Numbered from the stretch's first letter, positions 43,136-53,066 are shown. The stretch is 64,000 nt of DNA from Pseudoalteromonas sp. T1lg88 (GCF_002964765.1 NZ_PQCF01000031.1:119659-183658); one strand, 5' to 3'. Translations and numbers: made by a program. Notes: generated from the letters alone by a model not told the origin.

Positions 43136-45150
43136 ATGAGTTCCTTCCAAGAAACATTTAATCCGGATATTGAAAATCAGGAACAGCAATGGCTGAGCGA
43201 TCGACGAGCCGCCTGCAACCTAGGCTGTGACGGCGACAAAGATACCAAGGCACTGGCGTTTTCCGGCGGCGGTATCCGCTCGGCGACCTTCAACCTCGGG
43301 GTGTTGCAGGCATTGGCGAAAAACGACCAACTCACGCAGTTTGATTACCTGTCTTCTGTTAGCGGCGGCAGTTACATTGCCACCTCCTATACCTGGTTTA
43401 AATCCCGTTTTCCCGGTCAGTTCCCCTTTAGCACCAATCGCCATGATAAGCGCGCAAGCGACATTCTTGGTTGGCTCAGAGCGCACAGTAGCTTTTTAAC
43501 GCCCGGGTTTGGCGTCGATAAAAGTTCGCTATTAACGGCCATCTTAACCGGGACCCTGATCAATATGTTGATTATGGTGCCCGTGCTCCTGCTGCTGCTC
43601 TTTCTATTAAGTTATGAATTTTCTACGGATCTCTGGGCCATAGCCATCCACGCTCCCTTTAATGGCTTTTCCTTGTTACGGGGCGCCGGCTTTATAACAC
43701 TCATTGCCAGCTTTGGGTTGATGTTATTGACCGCCATCAGCACGGGCTTCGAGTCTGCGCGGGCGAACCACCGCACAGAAACGCTCAGATATTACTTAAG
43801 TAACCTCTTTCCCTTGGGTTTGGCCATGTTAGCCTTTGGTTATATACCTATTTTCCATAAGTTTTTTGAGCGTTTTGCCGAGTGGCTGGTGCACACCAGC
43901 TTTAGTATTTCTTTACTGGGTATGCTGATCACCCGGTATGCGGCGCACAGAAACGGCAGTGCCGATATTAAATATTCGCTGACCAGCATATTGATAGACT
44001 TAGGCCTACTGCTTACCTGCTTTGGTTTTGTGATGATCAGTTATCACTTTGCAGTGCAGTGGGAATTGCTCCCCACCCTATTTTATCCCTTGCTGATTTT
44101 ATCTGTGTTCCTGGTATTGGGCTGTAATATCAATGCTTGTCTATGCACGGCTACTACAGAGACAGATTAAGAGACGCCTTTATGCCCTGTCATTTATCTA
44201 AACGCGATACTAATGACGAGCAGTGCGAACAAACGCTCAGCTATGATAAGCAGCTATTGTTGGGCGAGCTTAAAGCCACAGACGCGCCCTTTCCCATCAT
44301 TAATTGCAACATTGAATTGCTGGGATCAACCAATGCTAAATATAAGAACCGCGGCGGCGACTGCTTCACCCTAACGCCCTTATATTCGGGCTCCGACAGC
44401 ACGGGATATAGGGCGACCAAGGATTACATGGGCGGTAAGTTAGACCTGGCCAGCGCCTGTGCTATTTCCGGCGCAGCCATCGCCACCAATACGCCCATGA
44501 CCCGTTCTAAGCAGCTGAACTTTATCATGTCACTGCTGAATCTGCGTTTGGGCTGCTGGCTGAAAAACCCGAATAAACCCACCAAACCGGCAAACTTTTT
44601 CAATAAACCCTGGTGGTACATGTATATGTTCAAGGATATGTTCGGCCAGGGTTTGAATGAACACCAGTCCTACATTCATCTCTCCGATGGCGGCCACTTT
44701 GAAAACCTGGCCTGCTACGAATTAATACGCCGTAAATGCAAGCTGATAGTGTGTTGCGATGCCGGTGCCGATCCCAACTACCAATTCCAGGATCTGGCCA
44801 GACTCATTAAGCTGGCTCGGGTTGATTTTGGTGCCAAGCTAGCCATCGATGTCAGTGCCATTAATCAAAAAGCGGCCACATCTAATATTGCCTGGACCGA
44901 AGGCAAAATTTCCTACGACGATGGCAGCTATGGCCGCTTTATCTATGTGAAGGCCAGCATGATCCAACATGTGAATGAAGAGCTGAAAAGTTATAAACGC
45001 ATAAACCCTGATTTCCCACATCAGAGCACCAGTAATCAATTTTTTGATGAAATGCAGTTTGAAGCCTACCGGGAGTTGGGCTTCGAACTTACCCATCAAA
45101 TGCTTAAGTCGGTTGATTTAGCGACCACGGCCACCAGCGGAGAGCAATAA
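43136..45150 (+). pseudogene. Patatin-like phospholipase with membrane segments, broken by one base
   Basis: A ~671-codon patatin-family lipid acyl hydrolase. The oxyanion loop FSGGGIRSATFNLGVLQAL is near residue 43, the nucleophile Ser76 lies in SSVSGGSYIATSYTW, and the catalytic Asp in HLSDGGHFENLACYELIRR. Between them are about five to six hydrophobic segments (LINMLIMVPVLLLLLFLLSYEF and others), so it is membrane-embedded. Frame one ends shortly after LGCNIN; a second frame begins with LSMHGYYRDRLRDAFMP, the continuation typical of this family. A one-base deletion near 44136 (AATGC-TTG) accounts for it. The stop TAA overlaps the next ATG (TAATG), so it heads an operon. Confidence 0.85.
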
Positions 45151-46193
45151 TGTCGAGTCTTTTATGTTCCAACTTTGAAATCGTTTGTGATCAACTCGGC
45201 TATCCGGAAGGTCCTGTCTATATGCAAGACGGTAGCGTGCTGCTGGTTGAAATCAAAAACCAGCAACTAACCCGGGTTTCGCCCCAGGGCGATAAAACCC
45301 TAGTTGCTAAAATAGCCGGTGGCCCAAACGGTGCCGCCATCGGCCCGGATGGCCAGGTCTATGTGTGTAACAGTGGTGGTTTTGAATGGCTGCCGGTCCC
45401 TCTGCCGAAACAAACCTTGTTTATCGGCACAGGAAAGTCACCCGAATATAAAGGTGGCAGCATAGATAAGGTCAACCTGGCTACGGCGAACGTTGAAACT
45501 CTTTATACAAGTTGCAATACCGGCCGGCGGTTAGATATGGCCAAGATGCAGTGGCAGGATCAGCCCCTTACCCCTGAGTTTACGCTGCGTGGGCCGGACG
45601 ATCTGGTTTTTGATAGCAAAGGCGGCCTGTGGTTTACCGATTGGGGCAAAGACGATGGCCGTGCCCGCGATATCACGGGCATTTACTATGCCGCAGCCGA
45701 CGGCACCAGCATCAAGCAAATGGTCTTCCCGCTCAATGCACCAAACGGCATCGGCCTGTCGCCCGATGGCAAGCGCCTGTACACGGTGGAGACCTATACA
45801 CGACGACTGCTCTACTGGGAGCTGTCGGCCCCCGGTGAAATTGCCCCAAACCCCAACTCGCTCGATGGCACTTACCTGCTCACAGGCTTTGAAGGCCAGG
45901 CTATTTATGACTCCATGGCGGTCGATGAGCTGGGTAACCTGTATCTGGCCACCATGTTACCGCAAGGCAATAACCCCTTTAGCAATGGCGGTATTACCGT
46001 CGTATCTCCTGAAGGAGAGGTACTGGAATATATCGAGATCAATCTGGGCGAGGGTTTGTATGCGCCCTTGCCCTCGAATATCTGCTTTGGTGGCGAAGAC
46101 AATAAAACCGCTTATATCACCTTGGGTGCCAGCGGCATGCTGGTAAAAGCACAAATGAAAAATGCCGGCTTAACATTGGCGTTTAACGGCTAG
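45150..46193 (+). CDS. SMP-30/gluconolactonase-like β-propeller protein
   Basis: A 347-residue cytoplasmic-looking β-propeller of the SMP-30/gluconolactonase/LRE-like group. Repeating blades are visible: GYPEGPVYMQDGSVLLVEI, GPNGAAIGPDGQVYVCNSGG, RGPDDLVFDSKGGLWFTDWG, APNGIGLSPDGKRLYTVET and SMAVDELGNLYLATM. The family includes calcium-dependent lactonases and hydrolases. The start codon overlaps the patatin stop (TAATG), implying translational coupling. The substrate is unknown; given its neighbours it may act on a lipid-derived lactone or ester (inference). Confidence 0.85.
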   Translation: MSSLLCSNFEIVCDQLGYPEGPVYMQDGSVLLVEIKNQQLTRVSPQGDKTLVAKIAGGPNGAAIGPDGQVYVCNSGGFEWLPVPLPKQTLFIGTGKSPEYKGGSIDKVNLATANVETLYTSCNTGRRLDMAKMQWQDQPLTPEFTLRGPDDLVFDSKGGLWFTDWGKDDGRARDITGIYYAAADGTSIKQMVFPLNAPNGIGLSPDGKRLYTVETYTRRLLYWELSAPGEIAPNPNSLDGTYLLTGFEGQAIYDSMAVDELGNLYLATMLPQGNNPFSNGGITVVSPEGEVLEYIEINLGEGLYAPLPSNICFGGEDNKTAYITLGASGMLVKAQMKNAGLTLAFNG

Positions 46194-46251
46194 TTCGGGA
46201 ATAACTCGGTGGAGAGGCTCTCCCCTCTTCCTCTTAACCTTGGTTAATACA

Positions 46252-48480
46252 ATGACATTCATAAAAATAACAAAACGTATCCTGGTCTATGTGACGGGTG
46301 TAATCGTACTGGCTGGCCTTGGTGTATTTGCCTTGGTGCATTATCCCGCCTCGCAAATCCCGGACTATGTGCCGACAGAAGAAACCCGCTATCTGGATCA
46401 GGGCTGGGGGCTCGAGGCACATTCGCCCGAGCGTCAAACCTACTATTACACACCACAGGGCACCGGCTTAAAGGGCATGGAATATGACTGGCTGGCGCAC
46501 CTGGAAATGCCCTGGGGGGAGACGCGATTTGCCGAGCCAGGACATTTAAAGGCCTACGGCTTTATCGTCGATGACACCCCAAGTCCTGAAAACCCCTATC
46601 AATACCCCTTGGGCTTTACCAAGCACTTCGACCAGGCATCGGCCAGCGAACTGCTGGATTTAAGCTGCGCTGCCTGTCATAACGGTCAGCTCAACTACAA
46701 AAAAGACGGCAAACATTATGCACTGCGCATCGATGGCGGCCAGGCCATGCATGCCTTTACCACCATGAAACTGGGTCACTTTGTGCCAACCCTGGTGGCA
46801 TCTATGACCAGTACCTATCTCAACCCACTTAAATTTGATCGCTTTGCTACCCAGGTACTGGGCGAGCAATATAACGACCACAACAAGGCCGTCCTCAGGA
46901 AAAAATTCGGCAAGGTGTTAATGCGCTTTTTAACCCAGGGCTTTAACGATACCAGTAAAGGCCTGTATCCGGTGACCGAGGGCTTTGGCCGCACCGATGC
47001 CCTGGCCCGTATCGGCAATACCGTTTTTGGCGATAATCTGTCGGCAGAGAATTATCATAAGGCCACCGGCCCGGTTAACTACCCGCCGCTTTGGAATATC
47101 TGGAAATTTAACTGGGTGCAATATGGCGCCTCGGTAAAACAGCCCATGGCGCGCAATATGGGTGAAGCGCTTGGGGTCGGCGCGCACATTGCATTGATCG
47201 ACAGCTATGGTAATCCATTACCTCCTGAGCAGCGCTTCGATTCCTCGGTGTTGCCCGAGCAAATCTTCACCATAGAAACCACCTTGCAAAAACTCACGCC
47301 ACCGCAGTGGCCGGAAGATATTTTTGGCCCGGTCGATAGAGTCAAAGCGGCCGAGGGACAACATCTTTTTCAGCGCCATTGCGCCGGCTGTCATGGTCCA
47401 CACCCTGCCAGCGACTTGGTGAAACAAATCGAAACGCCGTTAAAAGGCAAAGACCAACCACTGTGGATAATGAGCGAGCTGGCCGTCAATGAGGTCGGCA
47501 CAGACCCCAATGCCGCCTACAACTTTCTAAACTACCGCTTTGATCTCAGTAAAACAGGCTTGAGTAACAGCGAAATAGTGCAAAAAGTCCGCGCTATGAA
47601 TATCAGGCAGTTACAACGACTGGCCAAGGTGCTTCTTAACTCGCCGCGCCTAGAGCAGTTTTTGCAACAACCTCAGCCAAACGCCGAGGCGTTAACCTTA
47701 ACTACCAACTGGATAAGCGACCATCCGCAGCAATACCAGGATATAGAGCAGCGCTTTAACAACTGGCAAAACAAATATGCCAAGTTAGCGGATTTGGACC
47801 AGCTCATTGCTGAGCAAGGCGATAATGATGTTCAGCAAGACATCAAAACCGCCCTAATTCAGCAGCAACTGCGCTCCTTGGACGATGCGTTAGCCAAGCT
47901 CAGTGTAGAGACGCTCAGTCTGGGTGAAGCCCTCAACATTACCGGCATCTATTTAAGAGAGAAGTACTATCAAGACAAAAACTTCTCGCCAGAAAAGCAA
48001 GCCTGTATGGACGGCTTTGGCGCCTTGGATTTACCGCAACAAAAAATGATCTACAAGGCAAGACCGTTAGAAGGCATTTGGGCCACACCGCCGTTTTTAC
48101 ATAATGGTTCTGTGCCCAATATCTACCAGCTGCTCTCGCCAGTCTCCGAGCGCGACAGCCAGTTTTGGGTTGGGCAAAGGGAGTACGATCCCGTGCATCT
48201 GGGTTATGTGACCGAAAAAGAACCGGGTCATGCCTTCTTGTTTGATACCCAAAAAGACGGCAATAAAAATATCGGCCATGAATTCAGGGATGGCTACATT
48301 CCCTACCAACCGGGTAATCCGCCCCAATATGGTGTCATCGGCCCGGCATTAGCGCCGGCGCAGCGCCTGGCCATTATCGAGTATTTAAAAATACATAAAG
48401 ACTCGCCTGAGCCCGCGCACGCTAACGTGAATGCGCACGCTTCGGGATTGAGCCCATCGACTCAATGCGAAGGCCTGTAG
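46252..48480 (+). CDS. Membrane-anchored di-haem c-type cytochrome (peroxidase/RoxA-like)
   Basis: A ~742-residue protein with an N-terminal signal anchor (ILVYVTGVIVLAGLGVFALVHY) and a periplasmic part with two covalent haem sites, CAACH at residues 139-143 and CAGCH at 377-381. Layout and size fit the large di-haem cytochrome-c-peroxidase-like group that includes rubber oxygenase RoxA. The C-terminal KARPLEGIWATPPFLHNGSVPNIYQLL is the signature of that group. The ATG at 46252 is preferred over a TTG four codons upstream. It is the third gene of the operon; the next gene is a catalase-like haem protein. Confidence 0.85.
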   Translation: MTFIKITKRILVYVTGVIVLAGLGVFALVHYPASQIPDYVPTEETRYLDQGWGLEAHSPERQTYYYTPQGTGLKGMEYDWLAHLEMPWGETRFAEPGHLKAYGFIVDDTPSPENPYQYPLGFTKHFDQASASELLDLSCAACHNGQLNYKKDGKHYALRIDGGQAMHAFTTMKLGHFVPTLVASMTSTYLNPLKFDRFATQVLGEQYNDHNKAVLRKKFGKVLMRFLTQGFNDTSKGLYPVTEGFGRTDALARIGNTVFGDNLSAENYHKATGPVNYPPLWNIWKFNWVQYGASVKQPMARNMGEALGVGAHIALIDSYGNPLPPEQRFDSSVLPEQIFTIETTLQKLTPPQWPEDIFGPVDRVKAAEGQHLFQRHCAGCHGPHPASDLVKQIETPLKGKDQPLWIMSELAVNEVGTDPNAAYNFLNYRFDLSKTGLSNSEIVQKVRAMNIRQLQRLAKVLLNSPRLEQFLQQPQPNAEALTLTTNWISDHPQQYQDIEQRFNNWQNKYAKLADLDQLIAEQGDNDVQQDIKTALIQQQLRSLDDALAKLSVETLSLGEALNITGIYLREKYYQDKNFSPEKQACMDGFGALDLPQQKMIYKARPLEGIWATPPFLHNGSVPNIYQLLSPVSERDSQFWVGQREYDPVHLGYVTEKEPGHAFLFDTQKDGNKNIGHEFRDGYIPYQPGNPPQYGVIGPALAPAQRLAIIEYLKIHKDSPEPAHANVNAHASGLSPSTQCEGL

Positions 48481-48489
48481 AGGAACAAG

Positions 48490-49638
48490 ATGAAAAAACT
48501 GATAGTCTTTTGCCTAACCGGCGTCATTGCGTTGGTCGCGGTGTTATTTGTCATCAACCAGGACAAAAAGCAAAGTAGCCTGGGGATTATTATTCCAGCC
48601 GATGAACAAACCCATATCGCCGATATTATTTCATCGGCGGTGCAAATGGTGGATCGCAGCCAGGCAGCCACGGCGCCTGCCCCATACCGCAGGGATGTCC
48701 ATGCCAAGGCCCATGGCTGTGTTAAGGCTACTTTTAGCGTACCGGCGCTCAGTGACTCGCGCTTAAAGCACGGGATATTTGCCAAGCCGGATCAATATCA
48801 GGCCTGGGTTCGTTTTTCCAGCGGCGATACCCGACCCCAAGCGGATGGCATCAAAGATGCCAGGGGCATGGCCATTAAAGTCATGGGCGTTGACGGTAAA
48901 AAGCTGCTGTCGCTGGAGCAGGATGCGCAAACCCAGGACTTTGTGATGATCAACAGCGATGTGTTTTTTATTAAGGACGTCGCCGAATATGCCAAGTTTA
49001 TGCAATACCAGGCACAAGGCAGCAAGTTTGGTTACTTTTTCAATGACTTTAACTGGAACATCTTTAAGTGGCACCTGAGGTCGCTCTACCTCGGCGCTAA
49101 AACCCTCAAGACGGCGCCGGACAGCCTGCTAACCGAGCAATATCACAGTCTCTCGGCCTATCGTCTAGGCCAAAAGCAGTTTATGAAATACAGCGCCAAG
49201 GCCTGTTCGAGCAACACCGCCATCGCCGTTAACCGAGATAAGCCCAACTTTTTACGCCAGGAGCTGAGTGAGAACCTAGGTCAAACCGGTGCCTGCTTCG
49301 ACTTTATGGTGCAACTGCAAAATAGGGATAAATACATGCCGGTGGAAGACACAAGGGTAAAATGGCAAAGCGAGGACTCGCCTTTTATCAAGGTCGCCCG
49401 GGTTGAGATACCCGAGCAGCACTTTGATACCCAGGAGCAAAATCAGTTTTGTGAAAACCTGTCCTTTACCCCTTGGCATGCCGTAAAGGCGCTGGAGCCT
49501 GTGGGCGGGATCAACCGCTTACGCAAAGCTGTGTACAACGGCGTCTCCCGTTATCGCCATGATAAAAACGGCCAAGAGATGTTCGAGCCAAAGGGCTGGT
49601 GCCTGAAGCTCGACGGCAGTGAGTGCGAAGCCGAGTAA
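48490..49638 (+). CDS. Catalase-family haem protein, membrane-anchored
   Basis: 382 residues with an N-terminal anchor (LIVFCLTGVIALVAVLFVI), so it is periplasmic. The catalase-fold core is reduced: RRDVHAKAHGCVKATF (distal-His region), WVRFSSGDTRPQADGIKDARGMAIKVMGV (cf. RFSTV...DPRGFA in catalases), QDFVMINSDVFFIKD, and the C-terminal LSFTPWHAVKALEPVGGINRLRKAVYNGVSRYR with the proximal Tyr in RxxxY. This small form resembles SrpA and the allene-oxide-synthase/lipid-hydroperoxide branch rather than true catalases. It starts 9 bp after the di-haem gene and is the last gene of the operon. Confidence 0.85.
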   Translation: MKKLIVFCLTGVIALVAVLFVINQDKKQSSLGIIIPADEQTHIADIISSAVQMVDRSQAATAPAPYRRDVHAKAHGCVKATFSVPALSDSRLKHGIFAKPDQYQAWVRFSSGDTRPQADGIKDARGMAIKVMGVDGKKLLSLEQDAQTQDFVMINSDVFFIKDVAEYAKFMQYQAQGSKFGYFFNDFNWNIFKWHLRSLYLGAKTLKTAPDSLLTEQYHSLSAYRLGQKQFMKYSAKACSSNTAIAVNRDKPNFLRQELSENLGQTGACFDFMVQLQNRDKYMPVEDTRVKWQSEDSPFIKVARVEIPEQHFDTQEQNQFCENLSFTPWHAVKALEPVGGINRLRKAVYNGVSRYRHDKNGQEMFEPKGWCLKLDGSECEAE

Positions 49639-49640
49639 TG

Positions 49641-50759
49641 CTAGCTAAACGCTAGAGCGGCTTCTTCGTCCTGGCTATGGTTTATGACCTTATTGCGTCC
49701 CGTTTCTTTGGCGCGATACAGGGCGTTATCGGCACAGGTAAGCAAGCCCATCAGACAAGGTGTGTCGGGTGTTTTTTCCGCGGCGCCGATACTCACGGTA
49801 AAGGTCAGCGCCGCCTCGCCGGGAAGCTCGATTTGAATCGTGCTAATGGCGTGGCGCAGGTTTTCAGCCACCGCCAGGGCACTGGCAATATCGGTTTCGG
49901 GCAGCACCACCACAAACTCTTCGCCGCCATAACGCGCCAGTGAATCGCTGGCCCTTAGGTTGGCCTTGAGAGTTGCGGCCACTTGCTTTAATGCCTCGTC
50001 GCCGACCAGGTGACCGTGCACGTCATTGATCTTTTTGAAGTAATCGATATCCAGCAGCAGTAATGACATGGGGTGCTGATAACGCTTGGCATTTTCAAAC
50101 AGCTCTTCGCCTATCGACATAAACATGCGACGGTTGTTGATCCCCGTCAGCGCATCGGTGGCAGCGAGGGCCTTTAGCTCTTTTTGGTAGAGATCTATGT
50201 TGTGGCTGAGTAAAGCCATGATGAAATAGGTTTCTATCATGGTCACGTAAATAACCGAATAAAATAACTGGCGTTCAGATTGGCCATCGAGCGAGATAAT
50301 GGGTGTGGTGCCCCCTGCCTCGGAGCATAAATAAAAGAGGATGCCGCCGGCTAAACTAAAGACAAATTTTTCAACTCGATCATTTTCGTTAAAGAGCAGA
50401 AAAACCCCAGGGGTGATAATGAGATAATAAAAATGAAATCCAGCACCGACGCCAAAGGTATGCACACTAAAGAGGTAAACGTGTGCCATCAGTACGGTAA
50501 AAAACCATACCTTGGCCCCTCGGTAGAAGCGTTTATGGGAGAACAACAAACCCACGCCATAACAGGCAACAAAGACCAAGTTAATAGCCGCGACTGAGGT
50601 CTGGTTTAAAGAAAGAAGAAAATACAGAGCGTACAACAAGGCAACCACACAGGTCACCACACTGACCAGGTTAGTGGTTTGCACCTTTGTTGCTTCAACG
50701 TGTTCAAGGCGATCCGTGCCTATATTTATAAAACCCAGGTGAACAAGTTTTCTTATCAT
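49641..50759 (-). CDS. Membrane-bound diguanylate cyclase (GGDEF)
   Basis: A 372-residue c-di-GMP synthase. Six hydrophobic segments (residues ~30-195) form an undefined membrane sensor region. A GGDEF domain follows: ALAATDALTGINNRRMF, LLLDIDYFKKINDVHGHLVGDEAL, and the active-site GGEEF near residue 280 in SLARYGGEEFVVVLPE. The RASD five residues before GGEEF is an intact RxxD inhibitory I-site, so product feedback is expected. There is no EAL domain. It is convergent with the catalase-like gene (2-bp gap). Confidence 0.93.
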   Translation of the reverse strand: MIRKLVHLGFINIGTDRLEHVEATKVQTTNLVSVVTCVVALLYALYFLLSLNQTSVAAINLVFVACYGVGLLFSHKRFYRGAKVWFFTVLMAHVYLFSVHTFGVGAGFHFYYLIITPGVFLLFNENDRVEKFVFSLAGGILFYLCSEAGGTTPIISLDGQSERQLFYSVIYVTMIETYFIMALLSHNIDLYQKELKALAATDALTGINNRRMFMSIGEELFENAKRYQHPMSLLLLDIDYFKKINDVHGHLVGDEALKQVAATLKANLRASDSLARYGGEEFVVVLPETDIASALAVAENLRHAISTIQIELPGEAALTFTVSIGAAEKTPDTPCLMGLLTCADNALYRAKETGRNKVINHSQDEEAALAFS

Positions 50760-50890
50760 AGGGAGCGATTTTTACCGACGGCGCTGTGGCCGCACACTTT
50801 ATTATTGTGACCTTATTCTGCCACAGCCTTTGTTTATATGTTACTTAATCAATGTGAATTTTTAACCTTATGGTAACTTTATTGATTAAA

Positions 50891-51610
50891 TCAGAATACG
50901 CCTGGAATCAAGCGATAGCGCACCCGCTTGGTATAATCCCTGTAACCCACTAACTCGTTTTGCAAGGTTTTATCTTCTAATCGAGTTCTTATCAGGGTAA
51001 TAAGGATAGCGAAAGCGGTTGGGATCAGAGTCCAGAAAGAGTCCAGCGCCAGCACTATGCCAAACAAGGCCAGAATACTTCCCGCATACCCGGGATGGCG
51101 AATTAATCGATACGGGCCGGTATCACACACCACATGGCCCCGCTCCGTTTGAATGCGCACCACACTGGCGAAAAAGCGGTTTTCCACCAATGCCCAGGTA
51201 GCCAACCAATAGCCAAGGGCGACCAAGATAAAACCCAGACAATTAAGCCACAGGGGAAAAGCATCAGACCATGAATACCTATGGTCCAGCGCGGCCACTA
51301 TGATCATGGGAAAACCTATGCTGATGGCCATTAAAGGAGCCAGTACCTTATCCCAGGGTTTGGCTTTTTTAATGCTTTCAATATTATGCCGCTCGGCTAT
51401 CAGCCCAGGATTATGTCGCTCTGCCAACATATGCCCGCCAACACCAAAGACAAACACCTGTGCCGAATAAACCCAGGCCTGCCACCAATAAATATCCGAG
51501 CTACAAATAAATAAGATCACCGGAAATGAAAGATACAGCAGGATAAGGTCAAGCCATTGACGTGTGGTCATGCTTTGCGGGGCGGTTTTTAAGTGTGAAT
51601 TGGCTGGCAT
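50891..51610 (-). CDS. Isoprenylcysteine carboxyl-methyltransferase-family membrane protein
   Basis: A 239-residue polytopic membrane protein with ~5 helices and the C-terminal ICMT-like core ERGHVVCDTGPYRLIRHPGYAGSIL plus TRLEDKTLQNELVGYRDYTKRVRYRLIPGVF, where RHPxY and the E...Y pattern bind SAM. Bacterial members methylate unknown lipid-like or small hydrophobic substrates. The start may be the second Met (residue 14, MTTRQWLDLI). The adjacent Cys-rich secreted protein gene lies just upstream on the same strand (39-bp gap). Confidence 0.85.
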   Translation of the reverse strand: MPANSHLKTAPQSMTTRQWLDLILLYLSFPVILFICSSDIYWWQAWVYSAQVFVFGVGGHMLAERHNPGLIAERHNIESIKKAKPWDKVLAPLMAISIGFPMIIVAALDHRYSWSDAFPLWLNCLGFILVALGYWLATWALVENRFFASVVRIQTERGHVVCDTGPYRLIRHPGYAGSILALFGIVLALDSFWTLIPTAFAILITLIRTRLEDKTLQNELVGYRDYTKRVRYRLIPGVF

Positions 51611-51649
51611 TTCAGTACCAAAATAAGGGTTAACAGCGAGACTTGCTGG

Positions 51650-52024
51650 TTAATCCGTGCACATGGCGTATTCGGCGACGCCATCGAAAATTCTTTGGTA
51701 GCAGCCGCAGGGATCATTATCGACCTTGCACTGGCCAATGACTTCACTGCCTTCGGCCACAAAATCGCCGACAACAAGACAATCTCCCTCGCATTCAGAA
51801 CCACTGCGACATTGTTTTCCGGCATCGGGATACTTGTATATACAAGCGGGGATGGCATTCATACACACAGTTTTTATCACCCCGCCCTTATCAAGGCAGG
51901 CGATCACATCAATGCGCGCTAGGGCATCTGCCCTCATTTGTTGCAAGGCAACGTCCGGATTCTCGTTTGCGGCAAACAAGCCAGACGAAAATAATAAGGC
52001 AATAATGAGTTTCCAGTATTTCAT
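51650..52024 (-). CDS. Secreted Cys-rich hypothetical protein
   Basis: 124 residues with a signal peptide (MKYWKLIIALLFSSGLFAAN). The mature protein has ten cysteines in ~100 residues (CLDKGG, TVCMNAIPAC, KQCRSGSECEGDCL, QCKVDNDPCGCYQ, AMC), an even number suggesting five disulfides in the periplasm or outside the cell. No family is recognised. It may be co-transcribed with the ICMT-like gene that follows it. Confidence 0.65.
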   Translation of the reverse strand: MKYWKLIIALLFSSGLFAANENPDVALQQMRADALARIDVIACLDKGGVIKTVCMNAIPACIYKYPDAGKQCRSGSECEGDCLVVGDFVAEGSEVIGQCKVDNDPCGCYQRIFDGVAEYAMCTD

Positions 52025-52200
52025 AATTCCAACGTGTAATTATCACTGTGGCGTCGGGCTCTGTGTGTAAGCGTTAAAACCCAGACGCAATTATTTGGCG
52101 AACCTTTGCTAATTATAGATTCAAATACTAATTGTCACTCGAATTACAGGTGCTAAGTCGTTACTATTTAGCAAACACATTATTCGAGAAAAAACCTTAG

Positions 52201-53034
52201 ATGATCGAACAAGAAATAGCCCAGGTAGAGCGCTACTACCAGATGGCGATTGATTTCCTAGTAACTTACAGTGCTCAGCTGGTATTGGCTCTGATACTAC
52301 TGGTTTTCGGCCTCTGGTTGGCACAACGCATTAGCCGCTGGATATTCACCCTAATGCAGGGCCGTAACATAGACATTACCCTGACGACCTTTACCAGTAA
52401 CCTGGTACGCGTCTTACTTATTGTCACCTTTGTGGTCATCGCCCTAGGTAAGGTGGGAATAAGCGTCACGCCTTTCGTCGCCGCCATAGGTGCTGCTTCC
52501 CTAGGTGCTGGTCTGGCATTGCAAGGCATGTTGTCAAACTATGGCGCGGGTCTGGCCATCATTGCCACCCGCCCCTTTGTGGTCGGCGACACCATTACGG
52601 TTAAGGGCGTCACAGGTCAGGTCAGCGCCATTGAGCTGGGAATGACGCATTTGCGCGATGAAGACGAAGTGGAGATCACCATTCCCAACAAGCATATTGT
52701 CGGTGAAATCATCCATAATTCATTCGATTACTCTCTAGAAGAAGGTACCATCGGCATTGCCTACGATGCCGATTATGAGCAGGCGGAAGCCTTGATTTCT
52801 GCAGTATTAGAGTCGCAAACGGGTATCGCGCAAACACCCAAACCTCAGGTAGGGATTAACGAATTTGCCGACAGCAGTGTGGTGATCTTATATCGCTATT
52901 GGGCGCCCACCAAGGCCAAGGTCGCCACCCGGCTTGAAATCAACAAGGCAGTATTTCAGGCCTTACAACAGGCGCATATAGAGATCCCCTTTCCTCAGCG
53001 TGTGGTTACACTTAAGCAAGAAGCCCATTCTTAA
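52201..53034 (+). CDS. Small-conductance mechanosensitive channel (MscS family)
   Basis: 277 residues, close to E. coli MscS (286). Three membrane helices precede the β domain; the pore-lining TM3 is visible as VTPFVAAIGAASLGAGLALQGMLSNYGAGLAII with its Gly/Ala packing pattern. Then come PFVVGDTITVKGVTGQVSAIELGMTHLRDEDEVEITIPNKHIVGEII and the α/β vestibule. It opens under membrane tension to release solutes on osmotic downshock. The ATG at 52201 is preceded by a weak site. A hairpin follows. Confidence 0.95.
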   Translation: MIEQEIAQVERYYQMAIDFLVTYSAQLVLALILLVFGLWLAQRISRWIFTLMQGRNIDITLTTFTSNLVRVLLIVTFVVIALGKVGISVTPFVAAIGAASLGAGLALQGMLSNYGAGLAIIATRPFVVGDTITVKGVTGQVSAIELGMTHLRDEDEVEITIPNKHIVGEIIHNSFDYSLEEGTIGIAYDADYEQAEALISAVLESQTGIAQTPKPQVGINEFADSSVVILYRYWAPTKAKVATRLEINKAVFQALQQAHIEIPFPQRVVTLKQEAHS

Positions 53035-53047
53035 CCTTCTTAATCTA

Positions 53048-53066
53048 GGGCACGCTCCGGCGTGCC
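53048..53066 (+). terminator. Hairpin after the MscS gene
   Basis: GGCACGC-TCCG-GCGTGCC stem just downstream of the stop; no T-run, so termination is uncertain. Confidence 0.4.

Noticed and set aside
44130..44142. Programmed ribosomal frameshift in the patatin gene
   Set aside because: No slippery heptamer or downstream structure at the junction; a simple one-base deletion explains it better.
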